A stretch of 64,000 bases of DNA from Linanthus parryae (Eukaryota; Streptophyta; Magnoliopsida; Ericales; Polemoniaceae), in NCBI GenBank assembly GCA_023055425.1, contig JALGPY010000005.1:80765495-80829494 (forward strand), written 5' to 3'. A program made the position numbers and the translations under genes. Shown one piece after another: positions 45,825 to 57,536 of this stretch. Every line of letters begins with the position of its first letter. Position 1 is the stretch's first letter. Below the pieces are notes generated by a model. It saw only the letters and a list, made by a program, of their open reading frames with translations, was not told the DNA's origin and did not search any database.

Positions 45825-46637
45825 TTGGGAACACAACTGGAATTCAACACGGCATTCCACACTGCTACTGATGGAAAAACCGAAAGAACGATTCAGACTT
45901 TGGAGGATATGCTAAGGTCGTGTGTTATGGACTTTCAAGGTTCATGGGTTGATAGATTACCTTTGATAGAATTCTCCAACAACAATAGTTACCACGCCAG
46001 TATTGGAATGGCACCTCACGAGGCGTTGTATGGAATAAAGTGCCGAAAACCACTGTGTTGGAGCGGCATAAGCGAGACAATGGTAATTGGTCCACAGCTA
46101 ATTGAAGAGATGACTGATCACGTGAGACTTATCCAGCAGCGAATGAAGGCAGCTCAGGATAGACAGAAGTCCTACGCTGATCAAAAAAGGAGACCATTGG
46201 AGTTTCAAATTGGAGAAAAGGCATTTCTTAAAGTTTCGCCTACTAAGGGAGTCATGAGGTTCAATCAGAAAGGGAAGTTGAGCCCGAAATTCGTTGGACC
46301 ATATGATGTAATAGAGAAGATTGGAGAAGTTGCTTATCGATTGAATTTACCATCAAATTTGGTTCGTTTTCACAATGTATTCCACGTATGTCAGCTGAAA
46401 AATTACATGCCTGACCCATCCCATGTATTAGATCCCGAACCCGTAGAACTGGATCCGTCTTTGAGTTATGAGGAACATCCTGTTAAGATTCTAGACACCA
46501 AGACAAGGGACACCCGCAACAAGAGTGTCAAGATTGGAAAGTTCTTGTGGACAAATCACCTCACTGAAGAGGCAACTTGGCAAGCGGAGGATGATATGAG
46601 GAAGAAGTACCTGCACCTTTTTAACGAGGTACCTTGA
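45825..46637 (+). CDS. Chromovirus integrase C-terminus with chromodomain-like end
   Basis: This continues the integrase in the same frame after the TAG at 45816. It starts with the third catalytic acid region (DGKTERTIQTLEDMLR), then the GPYDVIEKIGEVAYRLNLP block of the gypsy integrase C-terminal domain (GPY/F). The last 55 residues (EEHPVKILDT...LWTNHLTEEATWQ...MRKKY) form a chromodomain-like segment of the Tekay/Del type, which in this group helps target heterochromatin. It ends TGA 46635-46637, 190 bases before the polypurine tract. Confidence 0.88.
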   Translation: MGTQLEFNTAFHTATDGKTERTIQTLEDMLRSCVMDFQGSWVDRLPLIEFSNNNSYHASIGMAPHEALYGIKCRKPLCWSGISETMVIGPQLIEEMTDHVRLIQQRMKAAQDRQKSYADQKRRPLEFQIGEKAFLKVSPTKGVMRFNQKGKLSPKFVGPYDVIEKIGEVAYRLNLPSNLVRFHNVFHVCQLKNYMPDPSHVLDPEPVELDPSLSYEEHPVKILDTKTRDTRNKSVKIGKFLWTNHLTEEATWQAEDDMRKKYLHLFNEVP

Positions 46638-46840
46638 GTTCCGAGGACGTCACTCCTCTAAGGGGGTGAGGATGTAATCCTTCAGTTTTTAATACAGTAT
46701 TTCTTGTAGTATATTGCATATCATTCATGACCTTAGGTTTGCATTTAGTAGTTGTACCATTGAGTGAATGTTCATACCTTATTGTGGTTGAGGAATTGGT
46801 TTAAGCTTCGAGGACGAAGCTCTCTTTAAGGAGGGAAGGA
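46638..46840 (+). other. 3' untranslated region and polypurine tract of the chromovirus
   Basis: A 0.2-kb spacer ends with GAGGACGAAGCTC and the purine run AGGAGGGAAGGA (46829-46840) that touches the 3' LTR start. Confidence 0.8.
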
Positions 46841-49153
46841 TGAAATACCCTGTTTTGTGTCTATGGGTATTTTGTGATATTATTATAAGTGTTGGGGAGT
46901 TTAATTTAAATGTCCGGAGTTAATTATAATGGTTACTACAGTTTGGGGATCTTTGTGAATTTAATCAAAAGTGTTAATGCCTTTGATTAAGTTGGGGGGA
47001 GGTAGTTGTCTTTTTACCTAAACTTGTGGCGGGAAAGTATCTTTTCCCACATATTGGTATTATTTTGACCCAATTTTTCTTCCTACAAAGTTTCCTATTC
47101 AAGAGGGTTTCCTTCCTTATGAGTTTGATTTTTTTTCAACTCTCATAAAACCCTCACTCTCTCTTTTTCTCTCTATCTCTCACGTCTCTCTCACTCTCTT
47201 GTCCCTCTCTCTCTATCGGCTCCCTCTCTCTGTCTGACAGCAGCAGCAGCCAACCACCGCCGCTGCCGCCTCTCTCTCTCTCTCCCCGTGTAGGTAATCT
47301 CTCTCTCTTTTTCTTCTCTTTCTTTCTCTCTCTCTCCTTCGTCGTATGTTTCTTATTCTTGTTCTTCGACTTTTTATTCTTCTTCTTCATGCTTTGAATT
47401 CTCTTTTCTCTTGTTTTTTACTCACTTTAATCATCAAGTTGTATCGTATGCTTCATCATAATCACTTGAATTATTCTTGTTCATGATAACCCATAAACCA
47501 TAGTTTATGTAGGAGGTAATATCAAGCCAAAAAAATAGGTTTAATTAGAATTCATCACTTTTTTGATGTGTTGGGCTGGTTAGGTGAATGGTAATCACCG
47601 GTTAATTGAATTGGAGTCGAAATCGTGACCGTTGGACACTTAGTTTGATGTTCTAGGGTTAATATACAATCTGTCCGGTCACTAAAAGGTTGGAATTTGT
47701 CGCTATATGACTGTTTTTGGCCACTAAAAGTTGCTGAAATTGTCATTAATGCTGTTGGGATTATTAAATAGGGTTTAGACATGAAATTAGTTGGATTTTG
47801 GGAGTTTTAACACTTGTTTTGAAGTCTTGAACCTAAGTACAAGAGTTGAGTGAATTTGTGAGTTGTGACTAGTGTAATGTGAACCTAGTTAGTTAGTGAT
47901 CTCTTTAGTTAGAATTAAAATGGCTTAAAGGGGATGTTCATCTTGAAAAATGTTAGTAGAGTTGTGTTGTTAGCCTAGAGCCAATTCTCCTAACCACTAG
48001 TGTATCGGTTTTAATTGGGAATGTTGGGTTGGTGTTAGGAACCTAAACCGTCGAGGGCCATTTGCATGTAGATAGTATAGCAATTATATTGCTCGAGTAT
48101 TATGTTTAATTAGGGTAGTGTTACGTGTAGGTGACGAGTTCATCGACGACGAGTACATTGAGTACGTCGACTGATTTGCGGTAGTTGATTTGCTTTGAGG
48201 TAAGTAAACATGCCAGGCCTAGTGTGCCTAACTCCTTCGTGTCAAATGACTTCTTATATTTCTTTACGTCTCAAAATGAGTTTATGTGTTGTGTGACATC
48301 AAATATGTGATTTTTACTTGCTAAATGTCTTTCTTGAAAATATCACCATGATAATAACAATGAACTATAACATAAAGTGGAAGAGTTGTGCGGGGCCATT
48401 TATTATTTTTTACTATTGGCATTGGGCGTGTTGACTTCGTTCTTCCGTTCAATTTTTTTTATTTAATCCGGTTGCAAGTCCCCGGATAGCTCCTTGTACT
48501 CACTCCTCTGGCCGCTAGAAGTCTTTGGGGGTGTCGACACTTAAGGTCCTGGATGCTTGCGAGATGGTTGGTTTCCCCCGTCACAACGAATAATTAATGA
48601 TGGATTTTGGTTTTGAGTATATTAATGGAAAATGAATTAATTTATGGATTTGGTTTTTTCCCAAATGGAAGGATTATGGAATTGGAAACTCACATGTTCC
48701 TTACAAGTGTCAACTTTATTCCGTTGTGTTTTTTAAAAGAACTCTTACTCTCAAAATTATTACTGGCTTTACAACTTGTCTCTCATCATTTTACATGCTT
48801 GGGTGTTTTCTTACCAGTATTTTTATGTTGATTTTGTACTGTGGTGTTTCTTTTCCATTCCGCACCACAGGTCTAGAGGATGGGAATCTGGAATAGAAGG
48901 GGAACGCATTTCATCATTTAATTCATTAGATTTTTCGTTGTATATTAGAGCAGTTTTAAATACTTTAATACTTTCGTTTGCTTTATGCCTGGTTTGAGGC
49001 AAGAACAATTGGATTGTAATAACGGTTAGTTTTAATTACTTAATGGATTGTTTGCTTGAGATCCGCTTTTAAATGTCCTTGTATCCAGGCTTAGTCTCGG
49101 GTACGGAGTGGCACCCCCCGGGTCTCCGGCTTGGTCATTTTTGGGGTGTTACA
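46841..49153 (+). repeat. 3' LTR of the chromovirus
   Basis: 2313 bases, TGAAATACCC to GTGTTACA, collinear with 37119-39500. It is shorter mainly because the CT and G tracts are not expanded. Short ORFs inside are not genes. Confidence 0.92.
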
Positions 49154-49749
49154 CATAGTGACAGGCGCGCTTCCTCCCGGGGTCGAAGATGGGGTGGCAG
49201 CAAGACTAGGGATGTAGGGAATGTTAGGATCATAAGGGGGTGGAGGTGTGTAGCTGTCCTGGACCCCAGTCGCGTATGATCGCAAAACAGGGTACGAGGG
49301 TGGATACCGAGTAGATGCGCGTTCCGGCTTATAACTTGGCACCAAGGGAGACTCTGAGGATGTTCTCGTTTGAGTCATGGGTCCATTAGGCAAGAACTCC
49401 TGGGGGTTTGGTGGTGCAGCCGTGTGCGCCGTGGGTGCCACAGTGGCTCCTAGCAGAGTCAAGGACCCCTGAGCATTGGGTGTCGCAGTAGAGGTAGAGC
49501 CAAGGCTCCATGGGTAGCATTTTGTGCAAACCCTCCCAAGATAGCCATGATCTGGGCTATTTGGGCAGATTGGGCATGCATAGCTCTAGCTTGACTCTGA
49601 ATGGTAGCATTCAGCATCTCCAAAGAGGGATTGGTCCCATTAGCCATTTGGTTTTGGGCATTGGTGTTGGTTGTGAGGCTGTCCTCACCTGATACATCAT
49701 CCTTGGCAGGGGACTGGTTGTTTTCACGAGGGTTGGCTTCGTGAGACAT
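49154..49749 (-). pseudogene. Tat gypsy gag, N-terminal part
   Basis: The ATG at 49749 opens MSHEANPRENNQSPAKDD, a Pro/Asn-rich start; a frameshift near 49460 passes to a second frame rich in Pro, Ser and Tyr (YTPPPPYDPNIPYIPS) that runs into the chromovirus. The rest of the gene is at 35838-37118. The two halves join at the duplicated CATAG. It is a disordered Gag N-terminus; identity comes from continuity with the Gag core. Confidence 0.72.
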
Positions 49750-50540
49750 GACTGGAGAGGGGATTTGAAAACTATGAATGTGATGTTCACGTCGGGTTCA
49801 CAATAATGTGTGCAAGGAAATCCTGAGAAGAGATCCGAGTGTACACCTGTAACAAGAGATAAGAACAAGGGAACAAGGAGATTGTAGGTTGGTGTAGGGG
49901 AAGAGTAAGCAATGGTAACTGTTCTTGAGAGGGAGACAGTATATTGTCTTAGAAAAAGATCTGAGGGAGACCAAGGAGCTGCCACAGAAAGCAAACGTTC
50001 ATATATATAGTGGGGAAGTGACCGTTATGAGGGTTTAATGCGCCCATAAATGGCGGCTTAATGATAGCCTCGTAACGGCACGTTCGACTGTATATACAGC
50101 ACACGTTACGCACTTATATGCGTAAGTAGGGAAACGTTATGAGATCGACAGTATTTATGAAATACGTGAGCCTTACTCAATCAGTTACCAAAGGTCGCGC
50201 GCGAGTGTGGTTGTTTCTCTCACGCGACGGGCCTCACTCTAACCTCCAAGCCACTAAGTCCCTACAGCTCCCGTGCGGTTAGTATCGCAGGTGGCCCTGT
50301 CTCATATCCCCCATGTTCATAAACTTGTGTATAGAGCCATGAGAGGGTGTATACGGAATACCTCTAGATGTAGTGGACGGCTGTCACGTGGACAATGGTT
50401 GGTCTGCTCAGAATGCACTATCTACATGGAGTTTGAACTAGAAAAAATTATTGTAGTAGGGTCCATTGCAGCTATTATGAAGTCCGCACTACATTTGGTA
50501 ATACAAAAGCATCAAATGTTGTATCTGCATTTAATTATGA
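49750..50540 (-). repeat. Leader and probable 5' LTR of the Tat gypsy
   Basis: On the minus strand, TGTGAACCCGACGTGAAC (about 49787-49804) precedes gag and could be the primer site; its tRNA I cannot assign. A sequence ending ...TTGCACACA at 49807 would then be the LTR end. The LTR's other border is not clear; 50280-50540 may belong to it or to older debris. No gene is seen. Confidence 0.45.
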
Positions 50541-51930
50541 TGATGCAGCTAAGAAAGGAATGACATTTTCATAGAAAGTTACACGCCTTGATAATCACTT
50601 TAGAAGCAGCCAAACCATATAGCATGTACTGCTTTACTACATGTACATAGCCAATAATCACACCTTTGGTAGCCTTGTCAAATTTTTACATGTGCCTTTG
50701 TAGAGTAGCTGCATAACTAAGGCATCCAAAATCCTTGATGACCAAGTGGTCTAGAATTTTTCCAAAGCTCATAGGCTGACTTGAACTGCAACCTTTGAGA
50801 GTGATTTCTCTTAATGATGAATGTAGCAGTAAGCACCCAATCACCCCAAAATTGAGATGGTGCATTGCTTTGAGATTTGAGAGCTCTTGCTACATTTTTC
50901 AAGTGTTGGTGCTTCCTTTCCACAACTGAATTATGTTGTAATGTGCAAAAACAAATGAGTTAATACATAAGTTCATTGTTTTCATAATATTTTGTTAGCT
51001 CTAAATCAGGAGCATTGTCACTTCTGAGTTTTTAACTTGCACATGAATTTGTTTCTTGACTATTTCAAAAAAAATAGGAATGGTACTTGTAGCCTCTGAT
51101 TTTGACTTCATTAGGTACACCCATGAAGTTTTTTTGTTGCATCATCCACAAGTTTTAGGAAGTATCTATGACCTTGGTATGTCGGATTTATGTAGGGACC
51201 CCAACTGCTACATTGAACGGGCTGAAATGGTGAGCTGCAAATATTGTTCAATTTTGGGAACTTTAACTTCTTGTGCTTTGCTAAAGGACATATAGTGCAG
51301 CATTTCTCAGAAGTAAGAGGCCTAAAAGTAATTTTGAAGAAAAATATTGACCTTCTTAAATGAAGGATGTCCCATTCTCATGTGTCATAATTCAGCTTAG
51401 TCAATCTTGGAGTTTAAGATGATAGAAGTTGAGACATGATTATGAGGAAGCGATAGAAAATAAAGTCCCCTAGACTTCACTGTTGTAACAATGATTTTCA
51501 ACTTGCCTTTGTCGTAAATGTCACACTTATTATCTTTAGACACCATAACATATCTATGTTGCTTTGTAAAATGTGAGAGAGAGACCAAATTATACTTGAA
51601 ATCAAGCACATAAAGAACCTCATTAAAGGGAAAGAAGATGAGATAATTGTACCTTCCCAATGTCTGTTCCTAATACAACTTTCCTATTCGGTAAGTGAAC
51701 TTGAGTTTCTTGTGCTCAACTCATAAAATAAATCAGGTTGAGAAAAAATGTGGTATGTAGCCCCTGTGTCAATTATCCAAGAGTATGGAGAAAATCAGCT
51801 GCAGCTAGAGTTGAGTCTTGAGAATATGTGCTTATAATCCCAACCATGATATGCATGTTCAAATTTGAGTCATTCTTCCAAGATTGATGAACAGAACTGT
51901 CTAGCTCAATGTTGCAGCATCAAAAGGTGA
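50541..51930 (-). pseudogene. Ale-like copia remnant: protease to integrase
   Basis: Minus-strand coding traces are collinear with a copia pol. 51397-51660 has NEVLYVLDFKYNLVSLS and the GAG-pre-integrase start; 50717-50923 has MERKHQHLKNVARALKSQSN, the third-acid region of integrase with its Glu. Further integrase traces reach about 50560. Stops and shifts are frequent. The wording NVARAL..Q..PSQFWGD resembles Ale/Retrofit elements. LTRs, gag and RT are absent. Confidence 0.75.
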
Positions 51931-52153
51931 GACATTGCCATTATCACTAGCTGAACTCAATCTTGTAGAAGTGAGTTGAGAAGTGACCATTGAAGAAATT
52001 TGCTGAATTTGAGCCGAAGAAAGCTCAAAATTGTAAGTTCAAAGTGTTTCAAAGCTTTGAAACTGGTTTCAAATCCTTGAAACTTCAAAGCATGAACTAA
52101 GGGGAGTTCGTACTCCTATATATTCTCTAATCTCCTGTACATGCTATATTATG
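51931..52153 (+). other. Debris with SIRE-like polypurine tract and palindromes
   Basis: TTTCAAAGCTTTGAAAC and TTCAAATCCTTGAAAC (about 52047-52082) are relatives of the SIRE-1 palindromes. ACTAAGGGGAGT near 52094 resembles the SIRE-1 polypurine tract. No gene is seen. Confidence 0.5.
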
Positions 52154-52692
52154 TGATGAAAGACAAAGTAATTATGTTTTATAACTTGCTTTGATCTCAT
52201 CATTTGCCTAAGTTATTTTACAGGGATTATTAGCTAACTCTGTATTGCAGAAAGTTTGCTTATTTGTTGTTTTGCAGAATAGGATATCCAAGCCTGCAAA
52301 TTGATCCTACTGTTATGGAAACTTGTATGAACTTTCCTTAGGTTTGAAGATTGAAGATCTTGTCAAAATCAATGAGAAAATCAAACAACTGTTCGTTGGA
52401 AGCAGGCTATTGAGAGTTAAAGATATTCTAGAGGATTTTTAGGGATTTCTGTTGAAGCTCCCTATATAGTGTGAAATTCAAATTGACATAAAAACACTAA
52501 TTCTTAGAGATTCAGAAGTACAGATCTTTACACAAAGATTCAAACACTCTCACGGATTGACAAGCATCATTGAAGGAGATCTTTCATCTACTCAATCCAT
52601 TCCAGATTCCTGAAGAACATTTCCAGCTTCACTGTTTTCACAGTGTTCTTCATTCAGAGCTTTATTTGTATATCATTCTGTTAGTTACTTAC

Positions 52693-54017
52693 GGGTAAAT
52701 TACAAATAGGTGACCTGTGGTTTAGGCTCAGTTCGCTTAAGTGACTCGTGGTTTAAAAGGTTACACTTAAGTGACCTGTGGTTTATCCGTGTTTCAGATA
52801 ACTTTTTCGTCCATTTTTCCGTTAATAAAAGTTTGTCTAAATACAATTTAGCCCCAAGAGTTAAAAGTTAACTTACGAAATACATATTAAAAAAAAATTA
52901 AATATGAAAATAAATAGAAAAGTGAACACAATCATGAATAAGGAGAGGAAGGTGGAGAATAACGAAGAGGATTAGTAGAAGATCTTCAACATTAATATAA
53001 CAGTAACAAAAAATAAAAGGTACAAAGAAGAGGCAAGCAGATATATATATGTCTGAAGTAAATAATTTATTTTCATAAGAAAATAAGGTTCCTCGAAAAC
53101 AAATGTATGGCTCCTCAAAAAAATGTATGGGATCGATGACTGTTAGTTTTTATAAAATCCATTACTATGTCAAATAAAACTAAAAAATAAGTTGAAGACT
53201 TAGAAGAAGAATTAGACGCAAAGCCCAGAAACTTCAGAACACGAGACAATTTCGATTCCTAATCGCAACCTTAACTTCAACCTCCATCCTCTCCGCTCCA
53301 CCACCTCTCTGTCTTGAATAAACCACATTCGGACCCATCCAATCCCACCACCACAAACATTGAAACATAAAATCTCATCCATCAAATCAAACTCTACATT
53401 AAAGTCCCAAATTAAACTAAATAGAGGAACTAATCAACAGACCGACACGCAAGTATTTTAGCAATTTAGAACTTCCGCTAGTTAATCTCAACTTAAACCC
53501 AGGGAGAGAAGAAGAAGACGGCAACCTTTGCGGCAATCTCATCTGTACCCACTTTCTCTGAAGAGTAAGCCATCATGGGACGTGAATCCAGATCTTCTTG
53601 TTCGATTGGTGCGGAGATATCGTCGAAGAAGCTCCTGGGCCCTGCCCACGACAATGGAAACCCTTCCACTTCTTTTTCTTCTCCTTCCTCCCCGCATACA
53701 AATCTCATTTCATTTCCTTTTTTCTTTTCTTTATTATTAATATTATTTTTACTTGAGAATATACAAAACTATGATTACATATTATCCCCAAATAGTCTGG
53801 ATATGTACCAAAATACCCCAACACGGTTTTTTGCTCACACCCATAATCACAGGGTACAAAAATGTAATTAGTATCTTTGTTTGTTAACGGGAAAATGGAC
53901 AGAAAAGTCATCTGAAACACAGAAAAAACCACGGGTCACTTAAGTGCAACTTTTTAAACCACGGGTCACTTAAGCGAATCGAGCCCCAACCACATGTCAC
54001 CTATCTGTAATTTACCC
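52693..54017. mobile_element. MULE-like element with 130-bp terminal inverted repeats
   Basis: The left end (52693-52824, GGGTAAATTACAAATAGG) and right end (53884-54017) are inverted repeats of about 132 bases with few mismatches. Each holds three copies of a GTGACC-GTGGTTT motif. TTACTTA flanks both sides (52685-52691 and 54019-54025), fitting a decayed duplication of 7-9 bases. Long TIRs of this start fit Mutator-like elements. The interior has no transposase. Confidence 0.78.
53220..53735. other. Gene-like interior of the MULE-like element
   Basis: The interior is less AT-rich than the ends and has open frames on both strands near 53493-53740 (for instance, on the minus strand, GFPLSWAGPRSFFDDIS). 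I do not recognise a protein. It could be a captured host fragment, as in Pack-MULEs; this is inference. Confidence 0.3.
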
Positions 54018-54485
54018 ATTACTTAATCATCTGATCTCGTGAGTTGTTCAAGAGGAACAACAGCGATTCTCTTGGCCTGAGATCTAGGGCTTAGGTTTTG
54101 ATAAATAAGAAGTTGTTGAAATCCTAGAGGGATTAGATCCCTCAGGCAGAGAGTAGGTCACTTGGGACTGAACTTCGTAACGAATCACTGTGTTCATTTT
54201 CTTGCTTTACTGTTCTTTACTTGTCTTCATAACGGCTTCAAAACAGGTTTCAGTTCAAAGCTTTGGAAAGCTATTCAAAGATTTGAAAATGCTGGGTAAT
54301 TTTTAAACAGTCTGTTTTGGTTTCAGAGCCTTGAAACTGATTTCAAAGCTCTGAAACACTTCAATTTCTTCTCACTTTTCTTTAAATACACATATTTAGC
54401 AAAAGTTTTCATACTCTATTCAACTCCTCCCCCCCCCTTAGAGTCTTTGATCCTCTAATAGTCTGTATGCATTATAATCTTCAAT

Positions 54486-54497
54486 TGGTATCAAAGC
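54486..54497 (+). other. Primer binding site of SIRE-2
   Basis: TGGTATCAAAGC has one change from the SIRE-1 site (GAGC to AAGC). Confidence 0.75.
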
Positions 54498-54532
54498 TTG
54501 TATCATTGTACAGATCTAACAATATTCTGATC

Positions 54533-54636
54533 ATGAGTAATGTAGGTGAAGGTGGTTTCTCGTAGGTAATAGCTGCTAACAGACCTCCTCTTTTTTATGG
54601 AGATAATTTTGTACACTGGAAATCCTTGATGAAGAT
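54533..54636 (+). pseudogene. SIRE-2 gag, first 35 codons
   Basis: The ATG at 54533 opens the same start as SIRE-1 Gag. A TAG follows near 54562, then RPPLFYGDNFVHWKSLMK in the same frame. The gene is cut by the Angela-like LTR at 54637. Confidence 0.75.
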
Positions 54637-55850
54637 TGTTGGAATAGATGCCCTAGAGGCAATCTAGTTTAGTATGAATTTATTTGTGGCTAGAAATTCA
54701 TTTATTATTTATTGGATACTTAATATAATGAAGTCCTTAGATTTACAATTGTGTTGTTTATCTTAAATATCCCTAGTCCAGTTTAATGATTAATGGGTTA
54801 ATCATCTATAGACTAGTATGGGGTTGGATTGATATGGAGATATCACGATCCAACACATAGGTGTGCATTAGGGAATGTTGCACTGGATTGACCCATCTCC
54901 GAGAAGGCTACATACACGTTATGTTGAGTCACAAGCGCTTCTCGCGGTGCAATGGTATTGTCATCCTTAGACTTGAAGCAATCTAGTTTAGTACTTGATG
55001 TTATTTGCACGAATAAGGCTATTCCCATAGATCGAGAAACTATGGATTGGATATACGAGTGTGACTTGTATTTCTCGTGTCCAATCCGGATATAGAGACA
55101 AAGGGATGAGACAATTACTTGTACAAAGGTTGTCAAGATGACTATTCTATTAGTTGGCTAGAATGGATGTTTTGCTAGAGACCGCTCCATATTAGCAAAT
55201 AGTTGCTACCAACTAGATAGAACCTATGGGGTGACACGCTATATAGAGTTGAACTAGATTTGGGAATTAATTAATTGGATTAATTAATTAGAAGGATCAC
55301 TTTGCAAAACCTTTCAAACTTAGTAGGGACTAATTTGCAAGGAAGGGACTAAATTGAATTCTAGTAGGACTAGAATAAGTCCTTTAGGTAGTTGGAAAAG
55401 AGTTGTTGGACTATATAAAGGACCTTCCTTCCTTCCTTCCCTTAACTTATGCTCATTATTGAACATAACAAGAGTGGGAGAGAACAAAAGGAGAGAAAAG
55501 GAGCAAGCAAGCTAGGAGCTCGCCGCCCCTAGCCCGCCGCCCCATCCCGTCGGCCACAAGGTGGCTGAGACCCTCCTTTGGGTCTCGTTTTGCGTGATTC
55601 TTCTTCCTCTTCCTCTTCCGGGCTAGCACCAAGGACTTGGGAGATTCTAGGATCAACTCTAGGCGTGGATCAACCATAGAGAACGTGACACAATTCATGT
55701 TTGAAGTCATCATAGGAGAAGCCTAGGGTGTGTTATTGATTTCTTACCCTTACCATCGTTATGTCTCTTGACTTGTGATCCTTGGAGGGTTTTGCATGGT
55801 TTTATGATTGTTTGTGTTTCCGTTTCGCATCCATGAATCAAAACCCTACA
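54637..55850 (+). repeat. 5' LTR of copy E, with internal deletion
   Basis: It starts TGTTGGAATAGATGCC and ends ACCCTACA, 1214 bases. Compared with the 3' LTR about 200 bases are missing at about 54977-54992, replaced by a copy of the LTR's own start (GCAATCTAGTTTAGTA). The remainder is near-identical to the 3' LTR. TATA box at 55412-55419. Confidence 0.88.
55412..55419 (+). promoter_or_regulatory. TATA box of copy E 5' LTR
   Basis: TATATAAA followed by GGA, at the same relative place as in LTR1. Confidence 0.62.
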
Positions 55851-55851
55851 G

Positions 55852-55864
55852 TGGTATCAGAGCC
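55852..55864 (+). other. Primer binding site of copy E
   Basis: TGGTATCAGAGCC one base after the LTR end; initiator-Met tRNA type. Confidence 0.88.
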
Positions 55865-57536
55865 ACAGGTCGTAGAGCATAAACGTGGTTCATGTGTTAC
55901 GTTTTAGTTGTTTTACACCTTAATTTGATTGTTCATCACGTAAAACAAGACAAATCAAGCATGGGTTGCAATTTGTCAATAATTAATCATAACAAGATCC
56001 AATTTTTTTGCATTGGATGCATGAATTGGTGAGTTTGAGAAATTTTAGGATCTTAGATCTAGGGTGTGGGCATCCTTGGGGAAGAAGGAGTTCTTCCAAA
56101 ACAAGGAAACAACCAAACTTGGGCACCAAGCAAGGGAGTTGTTTTGGAAACAACTCCCATAAGGAGGTTCGGCCCCCTAGGGGACCGCCCCCCTTTGCTT
56201 GCCTCCCAAGCTTGGCCGCCCTAGGGGCCGGGCGGCCCTAACCCGCGGCCTAGGCTTGTGGGTTTTGAGCCGGGCCGGCCCTAGGGCCTTGCGGTTCATC
56301 TTATTGGGACCGGGCAATTTGATTGTTGGGCCCATGGACCGTTTTAACCCTAGAAATCCTAAAATCAATTAAAATTGACCAAGCGCGTTAAAATTGGATT
56401 TTAACTGTTTATGTGCAAATCGCATGGTGATTGGATGTGGCCTTAGGATGTGGTTTGATGTGGATGTTTAATTTTGTGGTTTGGTTTTACGGCCAGCGAG
56501 CTGATCAATTAATTGTAATAATTAATTATGGTTTTATGGCCTGCGTGCCATTTTTTTTTCTCAACTTGTGAGATTTATTTTATTTAGTATAGAAGTTAGC
56601 TAGTGCTAGATAAAGTAGATTGTTAGCCAAGATTGAAGAAAAGAAGCCCAATGCCAAAAAAGCCACAAAAGATGGAGCATGGAGCATGGAGCATTCCACA
56701 TGACTATGAAGGATGGACCAAAAGATCAAGACGCATGGAGATGTGTTTGTTTTAGGGTTCATAGATAATTCCATTGGCTTGGAATTATCTTAGTATAGAA
56801 AAGGCCATATCCACATCACGTTTAATTTATGTTTTGTGGTTGTTTATTTTATTGTCTTATTATTGTGTGGTTGGTGTATGGATGATGCATGCAATTAGGA
56901 TAATAAGATAATTAGACAACCCGGATCTATTATTTGGAGTTGTGCCCAAACTCAAATAGATAGATTAGTTGATATTGATCAACAAAACAATTAAAATTGA
57001 ATTGAAAAATCCCTCTAAATTCAAATATTGTGTTCTTGCCTTCTCGTTATTTAAACACTCATTATCATCATTATTTATCAAGTTCGTGCGTGCCAAAGCA
57101 TGGCGACTTGGTTCATAATGATGGAATGCGATGGCACGTAACAATGTGCAATTGTTTAGATAAGAGGTTGAACACAACTATGCTATTAATTTGATTAAGA
57201 AACCTAGAGGCAATCAATTGGGATTATTCATATGGATGGATAAATAAGGAGTTATTTGCCCAATTGAACCAAGAGTTGCATATGGGATGCAATTGGAATC
57301 GTTCCTACCTAAAGTAGTCGAATTATGGGTGACTTGCCAAAGCAAGCTCATAAGGAGATGAAACATGGATCTTGGCCCACTAGAAAATATAAGGATATTT
57401 TCCGCATTAATATCTTGACGGTTATTAATCCGTAGAAAAATAGTGGGAGCTATATTTGATAAACTAGCCATTATTGAATATAGTCAAAAATTCACAAATA
57501 CTAAAACTTGCGTATTTTTCCTTTTTATAATTCCAA
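55865..57536 (+). other. Leader of copy E
   Basis: 1.67 kb, GC-rich at about 56160-56350 and AT-rich elsewhere, collinear with the leaders of units B and C. No gene is seen. Confidence 0.75.

Larger units (their letters stand above)
37119..49153 (+). mobile_element. Complete-length chromovirus (Tekay/Del-type Ty3/gypsy)
   Basis: 12,035 bases begin TGAAATACCC and end GTGTTACA, flanked by perfect 5-bp duplications CATAG (37114-37118 and 49154-49158). It has two LTRs, primer site, gag, protease, reverse transcriptase, RNase H, integrase with C-terminal chromodomain-like segment and polypurine tract. The target is the gag of the minus-strand Tat gypsy. Stops, frameshifts and an RT active-site change make it non-autonomous. 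Confidence 0.93.
52030..54636 (+). mobile_element. Second SIRE-like element (SIRE-2), 5' part only
   Basis: The right part of the LTR, primer site and gag start match SIRE-1 (GTGATGAAAGACAAAG, the ATTCAAC-Cn block, the end TTCA, then MSNVGEGGFS). The LTR ends at 54483; its start is uncertain (about 52096-52154). A MULE-like element splits the LTR. The element is cut at 54636 by an Angela-like LTR. Gag has a TAG about 10 codons after its start. Confidence 0.75.

Noticed and set aside
47154..47390. Lys/Glu/Arg-rich minus-strand ORF in the 3' LTR
   Set aside because: It is low-complexity CT-rich DNA read on the other strand.
49807..50540. Host gene or promoter near the Tat gypsy start
   Set aside because: The sequence fits an LTR/leader position and shows no exon pattern.
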